From assembly GCA_009775705.1 (NCBI GenBank), contig VSQE01000074.1, forward strand, positions 1 through 12,516: 12,516 nt of DNA. Reading direction: 5' to 3'. Shown one piece after another: positions 1 through 5,544 of the stretch. A program made the position numbers and the translations under genes. A model generated the notes under the pieces. That model was not told the origin of the DNA and did not search any database. It was given only the letters and a program-made list of their open reading frames with translations. Origin of the DNA: Prevotellamassilia sp. (GTDB taxonomy: Bacteria > Bacteroidota > Bacteroidia > Bacteroidales > Bacteroidaceae). Positions within the stretch are counted from its first letter, which is position 1, and the number at the start of each line of letters is the position of its first letter.

Positions 1-15
1 AAAACGAACGGGAAC

Positions 16-90
16 GGACCTTTTTTGAAAAACATAGTATCTTTTTTGAACAAGATAGGACCTTTTTTAAAAAAGATAGGATTTTTTTTT
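16..90. repeat. Phased 21-bp A/T-tract array (left)
   Basis: Three tandem units of exactly 21 bp lie at 16-36, 37-57 and 58-78, followed by a partial fourth at 79-90. Each unit begins GGACC or GTATC, then has T6, then a G or A, then an A-rich tract, and ends ATA. The T and A tracts therefore recur about every 10.5 bp, which is known to favour intrinsic DNA curvature. The right copy at 12241-12303 has the same three units with no change. Function is unknown. Confidence 0.8.
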
Positions 91-104
91 CACGTTAAGC
101 GCCG

Positions 105-131
105 AAAAAAGCCGCCTATCGGGCGGCTTTT
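105..131 (-). terminator. Intrinsic terminator of the left repeat
   Basis: A stem of GCCGCC (111-116) with GGCGGC (122-127), loop TATCG, is extended by flanking A and T runs. Read on the minus strand it ends in six T residues. It lies about 30 bases downstream of the minus-strand promoter-like site at 156-187. The equivalent in the right copy is at 12188-12214 with the same stem and a different loop. Confidence 0.75.
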
Positions 132-155
132 CAGGGTTCTTCCACTTTGCCGGTG

Positions 156-187
156 CAAATATAATACATCAGCGGGCGAAATGCAAA
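156..187 (-). promoter_or_regulatory. Bacteroidetes-type promoter in left repeat
   Basis: On the minus strand there is a perfect TTTG (plus-strand CAAA at 184-187), a 20-base spacer, and TATATTTG (plus-strand CAAATATA at 156-163), matching TAnnTTTG. Both boxes and the spacing are kept in the right copy although the spacer has diverged, which suggests selection on the boxes. The expected transcript would run left into the terminator at 105-131 and be only about 45 bases long. Confidence 0.5.
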
Positions 188-327
188 TATCGTTTAACCT
201 TCGTTTACATTTGATTCTGAACGCCGGTTTCGTCTATCGTCGCTAAACGTGAAACGGCGGCCCCCCCTTCTGCTTTCGCAGCGGCTTTGTCCTGAAAAAA
301 CGGTTTTCCATTTCGTGCGGCAAAATG

Positions 328-358
328 TTGTGTGTATCGTTTGAAATGTGTAATTTTG
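328..358 (+). promoter_or_regulatory. Candidate ilvE promoter
   Basis: TAATTTTG at 351-358 fits the TAnnTTTG -7 consensus of Bacteroidetes. The -33 box would be the imperfect TTGT at 328-331, 19 bases upstream. The start point would fall near 365, giving a leader of about 70 bases before the ilvE ATG. That leader holds a 14-base perfect inverted repeat, TACCGG-TG-CCGGTA, at 382-395, which could be a small hairpin or operator. No aromatic- or branched-chain-rich leader peptide is visible here. The rest of 256-434 shows nothing else I can name. Confidence 0.4.
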
Positions 359-434
359 CTGCAAACAGGCTGTTTTCTGTCTACCGGTGCCGGTACGGTC
401 GGAAACGGCCCCAACACTAAAAACGAAAAGAAAT

Positions 435-1451
435 ATGGAAAAGATTGACTGGGCGAATCTGTCCTTCGGATATATTCCTACGGACTATAATGTACGATGC
501 TATTACCGCAACGGCGCATGGGGAGAGGTGGAAGTATCTTCTTCCGAAACCATCAACCTGCACATGGCGGCCACCAGTCTGCACTACGGTCAGGAGGCTT
601 TCGAGGGCCTCAAGGCTTTTCGCTGTCCCGACGGGCGGGTACGTATCTTCCGCATGAAGGACAACGCGGAGCGGCTGCAATCCACCTGCCGCGGCATTTT
701 GATGCCGGAGCTGCCAACCGACCTGTTCTGCGAGATGACGGAAAAGGTGGTCATGCTTAACGAAAGGTTCATTCCGCCCTATGAGAGTGGTGCCGCCCTT
801 TACATCCGGCCGTTGCTCATCGGTACGGGAGCGCAGGTGGGAGTACATCCGGCCGACGAGTATCTGTTCGTGATCTTCGTAAGCCCTGTGGGGCCTTATT
901 TCAAAGGCGGTTTCTCCACCAATAAGTACGTCATCATCCGCGACTACGACCGTGCCGCGCCGCTTGGAACAGGTTGCTACAAAGTGGGTGGAAATTATGC
1001 CGCTTCCTTGCGTGCCAACCGGATAGCCCACGAGGCCGGCTACTCCTGCGAGTTCTATCTGGACGCAAAGGAGAAGAAATACATTGACGAATGCGGTGCC
1101 GCCAACTTCTTCGGTATCAAGGACAATACGTACATCACCCCCAAGTCCACCTCCATCCTTCCCTCCATCACCAACCGCAGCCTGCAACAATTGGCGCTGG
1201 ACATGGGCATGAAGGTGGAATGCAGACAGATTCCCGAGGAGGAGCTTTCCACCTTTGAGGAAGCGGGTGCCTGCGGCACGGCGGCTGTCATCAGTCCCAT
1301 CGCCCGTATCGACGATCCCGAGAAGAACCTCAGCTACGTGTTCTCGAAGGACGGAAAGCCCGGCCCGCTGTCTACCCGTCTCTATCAGCGGTTGCGCGAC
1401 ATCCAGTACGGCATCGAGCCCGACACGCACGGATGGGTGACAGTACTCTGA
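435..1451 (+). CDS. ilvE: Branched-chain amino acid aminotransferase
   Basis: Predicted 338-residue cytoplasmic PLP enzyme (fold type IV, EC 2.6.1.42). It would transfer the amino group between glutamate and the 2-oxo acids of Leu, Ile and Val, as the last step of synthesis or first of breakdown. Family marks include LHYGQEAFEGLKAF (residues 49-62), RPLLIGTG near 125-132 and the Schiff-base lysine K183 in CYKVGGNYAAS. Length is normal for the larger bacterial branch of the family. ATG 435 is chosen over the upstream in-frame start at 387 because the family N-terminus begins about here and an A-rich leader precedes it. A DUF975 gene follows after 40 bases in the same direction, so the two may be co-transcribed. 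The product call is firm; substrate preference is by homology. Confidence 0.93.
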   Translation: MEKIDWANLSFGYIPTDYNVRCYYRNGAWGEVEVSSSETINLHMAATSLHYGQEAFEGLKAFRCPDGRVRIFRMKDNAERLQSTCRGILMPELPTDLFCEMTEKVVMLNERFIPPYESGAALYIRPLLIGTGAQVGVHPADEYLFVIFVSPVGPYFKGGFSTNKYVIIRDYDRAAPLGTGCYKVGGNYAASLRANRIAHEAGYSCEFYLDAKEKKYIDECGAANFFGIKDNTYITPKSTSILPSITNRSLQQLALDMGMKVECRQIPEEELSTFEEAGACGTAAVISPIARIDDPEKNLSYVFSKDGKPGPLSTRLYQRLRDIQYGIEPDTHGWVTVL

Positions 1452-1491
1452 CCGTCCTGTTATGAAAAAATGGAAGTAAACAAGAAAAAAT

Positions 1492-2157
1492 ATGATGATG
1501 AAAACAAATTCCGAAATCAGAAAAACGGCGCGCATGGCGCTTGACGGCAAGTGGGGCACGTTTGTGCTGCTTACCCTTGTACTCTATGTCGTATCTCTCT
1601 TTACGGCTCTGCCCGGCCAGTTGGGCGAAGCGTTGGTTAAAGCCGATGTGATGGTCGGTCTGGGAGCGATGCTTACCTCTTTCGGCCTCGTTCTTACGCT
1701 GCTCATGCTTCCGCTTTCGTGGGGCTATGTGGTGTCTCTGTTGCGCAATCACCGCGGAGGGAGTGTGGAGATTTCCAACCTTTTTGACGGTTTCCGTCAG
1801 TACGGCCGCGTATGGTTCACGGTATTTCTTACGGGCCTCTATACGTTCCTTTGGACCTTGTTGCTGATTGTGCCGGGCATTGTGAAGGCCTGCTCTTACG
1901 GCATGACCAATTATGTGCTCTACGACAATCCCGAACTCTCGGGCGATGCAGCCATCGAACGCAGCATGGCCATGATGGAAGGCCACAAGATGCAGTTTTT
2001 CCTGTTGGGGCTGAGCTTCATCGGGTGGGCCATCCTGAGTCTCTTTACCCTCTGTATCGGATTCCTGTGGCTGGTGCCTTACGTCCAGGCTTCGATGGCC
2101 GCTTTCTATGAAGAGGTAAAGGCCGAGTACGAGGCCAAAACCGGTGTTGTTTCCTGA
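1492..2157 (+). CDS. DUF975-type integral membrane protein
   Basis: Predicted 221-residue inner-membrane protein of unknown function. The N-terminus is polar (NSEIRKTARMALDGKWG) and is followed by hydrophobic segments at about 24-40, 55-82, 107-133 and 166-200. The stretch from about 134 to 170 (SYGMTNYVLYDNPELSGDAA, then MMEGHK, then SFIGWAIL) resembles the conserved core of DUF975 proteins, where a SY-x-M segment, an acidic DNP motif and a GHK segment recur. Three ATG codons in a row start the gene (1492, 1495, 1498), so the exact start is uncertain by two residues. It sits 40 bases after ilvE and 10 bases before the lipoprotein gene, so the three probably form one unit ending at 3107-3152. 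The link to branched-chain metabolism is only positional. Confidence 0.75.
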   Translation: MMMKTNSEIRKTARMALDGKWGTFVLLTLVLYVVSLFTALPGQLGEALVKADVMVGLGAMLTSFGLVLTLLMLPLSWGYVVSLLRNHRGGSVEISNLFDGFRQYGRVWFTVFLTGLYTFLWTLLLIVPGIVKACSYGMTNYVLYDNPELSGDAAIERSMAMMEGHKMQFFLLGLSFIGWAILSLFTLCIGFLWLVPYVQASMAAFYEEVKAEYEAKTGVVS

Positions 2158-2167
2158 AGTGACGGAT

Positions 2168-3082
2168 ATGAGTATGATGACAGCGAAAATGAATCTCAGG
2201 ACTTTTACCCGCCTTATGCCGGGACTGCTGCTGGCCTTGACGGTGTCGTCGGCTTTTGTAGGCTGCAACTCGGACCGTAAGAAACTGGAAGAGAAAGAAC
2301 GGGAACTGGAGGAGCTCCGTCAGCTGGCCGAACTGGACAAGCGCGAAATGGAGAACCAGTATGCCGAGTTCGCCATGCAGTATAACGAGATGAAGATGAG
2401 TGTGCGCGACGACTCCCTGCTGGGCCGTCTGGATGCGGAGCAACGGCGCGCCGATTCACTGTTGCGCCAGCTGAAGCAGGTGAAGGCTACCAGTTCGGCC
2501 GAGATTCTCCGGCTGAAGAAAGAACTGGCCACCGTGCGCGAAGTGCTCAAGTATTATATCCGGCAGGTCGACTCCCTGCAACAGCTGAACCAGACGCTGG
2601 CATCGGAACGTGATGCCGCGCGGGCGGAAGTGGCCCGTACCCGTCAGGAGAACAACTCCATCAACGAGGAGAACGCCAGTCTGTCGGAGAAAGTGGCCAT
2701 TGCCGCCCAGCTCAATGCGACGGGCATCTCCGTGCAGCCGGTCAAGAAAAACGGCAAGGAGGCCCGCAAGAGCAAGGACATCACGCGATTTGTCGTCTCG
2801 TTCACCGTCACCCGCAACGTCACGGCTGCTACGGGCAACCGCACCGTCTATGTGCGCCTGATGAAGCCGAACCAGCAGGTGGCAGGAGCCACAGGCACTT
2901 TTGCCTACGAGAACCGCAACCTGGAATATTCGGCCCAGAAGACTATCGAGTATACCGGTCAGGAACAGCGCGTTACCGTCTACGTGCCGGTGAAGGAGTT
3001 CCTCGGTGCCGGACGCTATTCGGCCTATATCTTCGTGGACGGCCAGATGATCGGTTCCGGAGCGGTCGAGATGAGCAAGTAA
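2168..3082 (+). CDS. Coiled-coil lipoprotein of unknown function
   Basis: Predicted 304-residue protein. The N-terminus has basic residues, a hydrophobic stretch (LMPGLLLALTVSSAFVG) and a cysteine in FVGC, which resembles a lipoprotein signal with a weak lipobox because Phe is at -3. After the cysteine comes a highly charged region, about residues 35-190, rich in E, K, R, Q and L with heptad spacing (EEKERELEELRQLAELDKRE), so a long coiled coil is likely. The last 110 residues look like a beta-rich domain (FVVSFTVTRNV; QRVTVYVPVKEFL; RYSAYIFVDGQMIGSG). I do not recognise the family. ATG 2168 is 10 bases after the DUF975 stop; ATG 2189 gives a more compact signal peptide, and a GTG at 2144 would overlap the previous gene. 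A cell-envelope scaffold or adaptor role is plausible but unproven. Confidence 0.7.
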   Translation: MSMMTAKMNLRTFTRLMPGLLLALTVSSAFVGCNSDRKKLEEKERELEELRQLAELDKREMENQYAEFAMQYNEMKMSVRDDSLLGRLDAEQRRADSLLRQLKQVKATSSAEILRLKKELATVREVLKYYIRQVDSLQQLNQTLASERDAARAEVARTRQENNSINEENASLSEKVAIAAQLNATGISVQPVKKNGKEARKSKDITRFVVSFTVTRNVTAATGNRTVYVRLMKPNQQVAGATGTFAYENRNLEYSAQKTIEYTGQEQRVTVYVPVKEFLGAGRYSAYIFVDGQMIGSGAVEMSK

Positions 3083-3106
3083 ATCCTTTCCGCGATAAGA
3101 GTACTG

Positions 3107-3152
3107 AAAAAGGTCTCTCCTGTTGCCCTGTGGGTGCAGGAAAGACCTTTTT
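3107..3152 (+). terminator. Terminator after the ilvE-DUF975-lipoprotein unit
   Basis: AAAAAGGTCT (3107-3116) pairs perfectly with AGACCTTTTT (3143-3152). An inner TCCTG (3118-3122) pairs with CAGGA (3137-3141). The stem carries an A run on one side and a T run on the other, so it could work in both directions. It lies 25 bases after the lipoprotein stop and before the promoter of the aromatic operon, insulating the two units. Confidence 0.8.
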
Positions 3153-3184
3153 AATGGAGAAATGTAAAAAAATGTGGCAAAGTG

Positions 3185-3215
3185 TTTGTTGTCTAATTTT
3201 TTTACATTACTTTTG
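3185..3215 (+). promoter_or_regulatory. Promoter of the aromatic amino acid operon
   Basis: TTTG at 3185-3188, a 19-base AT-rich spacer, and TACTTTTG at 3208-3215 fit the Bacteroidetes consensus exactly. A start near 3220-3223 would leave about 20 A-rich bases before the leader-peptide ATG at 3241. This is the best promoter match in the gene-bearing part of the window. Confidence 0.72.
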
Positions 3216-3240
3216 CCATCAACAAAAAGAAAAAAAGATC

Positions 3241-3333
3241 ATGGCACTTTCCGCAGCTTACCGCTTTTACTTTTATTTTTACTTTGCCGGACAAGCGAAG
3301 CGGGATGTTGTATGCCGAAAAGACAGATTATAA
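3241..3333 (+). CDS. Phe/Tyr leader peptide (attenuator)
   Basis: A 30-codon reading frame starts at ATG 3241 and ends at TAA 3331-3333. It encodes MALSAA, then YRFYFYFYF (residues 7-15), then AGQAKRDVVCRKDRL. Eight of the nine residues 7-15 are aromatic: four Tyr and four Phe. This matches the logic of enterobacterial pheL-type leaders, where ribosome stalling at codons for the end product decides between antiterminator and terminator. The start is placed by distance: ATG 3241 is about 20 bases after the predicted transcript start. An in-frame upstream ATG at 3130 lies within the previous terminator and before the promoter. No Shine-Dalgarno site is seen, only A-rich leader, as is usual in this phylum. 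It is followed by the terminator at 3344-3376 and pheA at 3414. Confidence 0.85.
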   Translation: MALSAAYRFYFYFYFAGQAKRDVVCRKDRL

Positions 3334-3376
3334 AGAACAAACGAAATCCCGCTTCCGAAAAGGAGCGGGATTTTTT
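3261..3376 (+). promoter_or_regulatory. Transcription attenuator, segments 1-4
   Basis: Four RNA segments can be drawn. Segment 1 is CCGCTT (3261-3266), which overlaps the first control codons and complements AAGCGG (3298-3303). Segment 2 is GAAGCGGGAT (3297-3306). Segment 3 is ATCCCGCTTC (3346-3355), a perfect 10-bp complement of segment 2. Segment 4 is AGCGGGAT (3364-3371), the same octamer as in segment 2, so segments 2 and 4 compete for 3. Inferred behaviour: stalling at Phe or Tyr codons covers segment 1 and lets 2 pair with 3, allowing read-through. Free translation masks segment 2 or lets 1 pair with 2, and 3 with 4 terminates. Not tested by folding software. Confidence 0.8.
3344..3376 (+). 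terminator. Attenuator terminator before pheA
   Basis: AAATCCCGCTTCC (3344-3356) pairs with GGAGCGGGATTT (3362-3373) with one bulged T and a GAAAA loop, and the 3' side runs into six T residues (3371-3376). It sits 10 bases after the leader-peptide stop and 37 bases before the pheA ATG, which is the position expected of an attenuator terminator rather than the end of a gene. Confidence 0.85.
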
Positions 3377-3413
3377 GTTCCGCCTCCGGCAGGAACAACG
3401 GACAGAAGAAAAA

Positions 3414-4247
3414 ATGAAGAAGGTAGCTATTCAAGGAATCAAAGGGTCGTTTCACGACATCGCCGCGCATGAGTATTTTCAGGGCGAGGATATAGAGTTG
3501 GTGTGTTGCAGTACTTTCGAAGCTCTCTTTGCGGAAATGAAGAAAGATGATGCCTGCTTGGGAATGATGGCTATCGAGAACACCATTGCCGGCAGTCTGC
3601 TGCACAATTACGAACTGTTGCGCGAGAGCGGAATGACGGTGGCGGGCGAACACAAACTCCACATCGAGCACAGCATCATGTGCCTACCCGAAGACGATTG
3701 GGAAGAAATCCGTGAGGTCAACTCGCATCCGGTGGCACTGGCGCAGTGCCGCGGTTTTCTGGAGCGCCATCCCGGGATGAAGGTGGTAGAGGCCGATGAT
3801 ACGGCAGGTTCCGCAGAGATGATCAGCCGCAACAGTATGCGCGGCCATGCGGCCATTTGTCATGCCGGCGCTGCGCCGCTCTACGGGATGAAGGTTCTGG
3901 AGAATTCGATAGAGGACAACAAGCATAATTTTACCCGTTTCCTGGTGCTGTGCGACCCTTGGAGCGTAGACAGCCTGCGCGATCTGCACCACACGGACAA
4001 AAGCTCCATCGTCTTTGCCTTGCCCCATGCCGAGGGATCGCTCTCGCAGGTGCTGTCCATCTTCAGCTTCTACCGCATCAATCTGACCAAGATCCAGAGC
4101 CTCCCCATCATCGGGCGGGAGTGGCAGTACCTCTTTTACGTGGATGTCTGCTACGACGACTATGTGCGTTACCGCCAGAGCATCGATGCCGTGCGTCCGC
4201 TGACCAAGGAACTGAAAATACTTGGCGAATACAGGGCCGCGCTCTGA
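3414..4247 (+). CDS. pheA: Prephenate dehydratase with ACT domain
   Basis: Predicted 277-residue cytoplasmic enzyme (EC 4.2.1.51) that converts prephenate to phenylpyruvate, the Phe arm of the pathway. The catalytic domain covers about residues 1-185 and includes MMAIENTIAGSL (51-62) and the HNFTRF motif (171-176) with the catalytic Thr at 174. An ACT regulatory domain follows at about 195-277 (EGSLSQVLSIFSFYRINLTK). The usual Phe-binding ESRP segment is replaced here by QSLP (228-231), so feedback control may differ. There is no fused chorismate mutase; that domain is on the DAHP synthase three genes on. ATG 3414 follows an A-rich stretch after the attenuator and matches the family N-terminus (KVAIQGIKGSF). 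It is the first structural gene of the operon. Confidence 0.93.
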   Translation: MKKVAIQGIKGSFHDIAAHEYFQGEDIELVCCSTFEALFAEMKKDDACLGMMAIENTIAGSLLHNYELLRESGMTVAGEHKLHIEHSIMCLPEDDWEEIREVNSHPVALAQCRGFLERHPGMKVVEADDTAGSAEMISRNSMRGHAAICHAGAAPLYGMKVLENSIEDNKHNFTRFLVLCDPWSVDSLRDLHHTDKSSIVFALPHAEGSLSQVLSIFSFYRINLTKIQSLPIIGREWQYLFYVDVCYDDYVRYRQSIDAVRPLTKELKILGEYRAAL

Positions 4248-4292
4248 CAGCATCTCAACAATATTACGACAGGATAAGAATACATAATATAT

Positions 4293-5507
4293 ATGACGCT
4301 TCACAAACATACGACAGGATATGACAAAGCTCCCAATGGTGGCATTACGGAGGCCGACCGGCTGGGGCTGGTACAGGAATACTATTTCTCGCGCAAAGGG
4401 AAAGAGGTGGCGCGGCTCAATGCCGAAGGGCAGGACATCATCAGTCTGGCCATAGGCAGTCCCGACATGCCGCCTTCGCCGCAGACGGTGGAGACGCTTT
4501 GCCGGGAGGCCTGTCGTCCCGATGCCCACGGCTATCAGCCCACGGCGGGCATTCCGGCCTTGCGGGAGGCCATGGCCGGTTTCTATCGCCGCTGGTTCGG
4601 GGTGGAGCTGGACCCGTCGTGCGAGATCCAGCCCCTCATAGGTTCCAAAGAAGGCATCCTCCACGTGACGTTGGCCTTTGTCAACCCGGGTGAGAGCGTG
4701 CTGGTGCCCAACCCCGGCTATCCCACGTACACCTCGCTTTCCCGCCTGTTGGGCTGCCGTGTGGTCAACTATAACTTGCGGCCTGAGTTGGGCTGGCAAC
4801 CAGATTTTGATGAACTGGAGGCTATGGACACGTCCGATGTCCGCCTGCTCTGGACCAACTATCCCAACATGCCGACAGGGGCCGCGGCCTGCCGCGCCAC
4901 CTACGAGCGGCTGGTCGATTTTGCGCGCCGAAGGGGCATCGTCGTGGTCAATGACAATCCTTACAGTTTCATTCTGGGACATGAGCATCTGAGTATCTTG
5001 CAGGTGCCTGGGGCGAAGGACTGCTGCATCGAGTTCAACTCGATGAGCAAAAGCCATAACATGCCGGGCTGGCGTGTAGGCATGCTGGCCACGAACGCCG
5101 AGTTCGTGAGTTGGATTCTGAAGGTGAAGAGCAATATAGATTCCGGCACTTTCCGCGCCTTGCAGCTGGCCGCCGCCGCCGCTTACGGCAACGATGACAG
5201 TTGGCACGAAGAGGCGAACGTGCGTATCTATGCCCGCCGGCGCGAGCTGGCCGGCCGCATCATGGAGGCCATGGGCTGCGTGTACGACGGAAAGCAGGTG
5301 GGCATGTTCCTGTGGGGACGCATCCCCGACCACTGCTCCGATGCCGAGGAACTGACGGAGAAGGTGCTGCGCGAGGCCCGTGTCTTCATCACGCCGGGCT
5401 TCATCTTCGGCTCCAACGGCCAGCGCTATGTGCGCATCTCGCTCTGTGCCAAAGAAGACCGGATGGCCGAGGCGCTGGAACGGATCCGCGCGGCCTTTCA
5501 CTCCTGA
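4293..5507 (+). CDS. Class I aminotransferase, probable aromatic
   Basis: Predicted 404-residue PLP enzyme of fold type I (class I/II aminotransferase). Visible marks are SLAIGSPDMPPSP near residue 51, NPGYPTYTS (about 141-149), NYPNMPTGA (about 190-198), the DNPYS segment at about 223, and the Schiff-base lysine in SMSKSHNMPGWRVG (about 251-264). Related genes are often labelled aspartate or LL-diaminopimelate aminotransferase. Its place between pheA and the DAHP synthase-mutase, under a Phe/Tyr leader, suggests it transaminates phenylpyruvate and 4-hydroxyphenylpyruvate, or possibly prephenate. Substrate is inferred from context only. The start at ATG 4293 gives about 20 residues before the conserved core; no closer in-frame ATG exists. 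The 45-base gap after pheA contains one copy of a repeated TACGACAGGATA. Confidence 0.85.
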   Translation: MTLHKHTTGYDKAPNGGITEADRLGLVQEYYFSRKGKEVARLNAEGQDIISLAIGSPDMPPSPQTVETLCREACRPDAHGYQPTAGIPALREAMAGFYRRWFGVELDPSCEIQPLIGSKEGILHVTLAFVNPGESVLVPNPGYPTYTSLSRLLGCRVVNYNLRPELGWQPDFDELEAMDTSDVRLLWTNYPNMPTGAAACRATYERLVDFARRRGIVVVNDNPYSFILGHEHLSILQVPGAKDCCIEFNSMSKSHNMPGWRVGMLATNAEFVSWILKVKSNIDSGTFRALQLAAAAAYGNDDSWHEEANVRIYARRRELAGRIMEAMGCVYDGKQVGMFLWGRIPDHCSDAEELTEKVLREARVFITPGFIFGSNGQRYVRISLCAKEDRMAEALERIRAAFHS

Positions 5508-5544
5508 ACGAATCAATCTGAAAACAAAAAATAAAAGGAAGACT

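Larger units (their letters stand above)
1..255 (-). repeat. Left copy of a 255-bp inverted repeat
   Basis: This segment matches the reverse complement of 12064-12318 end to end at equal length, so position n here pairs with 12319-n. Bases 7-80 are almost identical between copies, while the middle (about 135-240) has many substitutions. In order from the left it holds phased A/T-tract units (16-78), one 12-bp inverted end (90-101), a hairpin with A/T runs (105-131), a minus-strand promoter-like site (156-187) and the other 12-bp end (241-252). The promoter and terminator point out of the gene block. The repeat may extend left of the window. It contains no convincing protein gene. Confidence 0.9.

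Noticed and set aside
25..246. A 73-codon plus-strand frame inside the left repeat
   Set aside because: Its translation is mostly the A/T tracts and terminator stem; the repeat copies differ without codon-like pattern, so it is unlikely to be a protein.
1462..1479. Five-codon frame (MKKWK) between ilvE and DUF975
   Set aside because: Too short and without control-codon logic or an attenuator structure; expected by chance.
417..1559. A 380-codon minus-strand frame over ilvE
   Set aside because: Antisense shadow of ilvE with no family resemblance.
3130..3240. Upstream extension of the leader peptide to ATG 3130
   Set aside because: It starts inside the previous terminator and upstream of the predicted promoter, so it would not be in the operon transcript.
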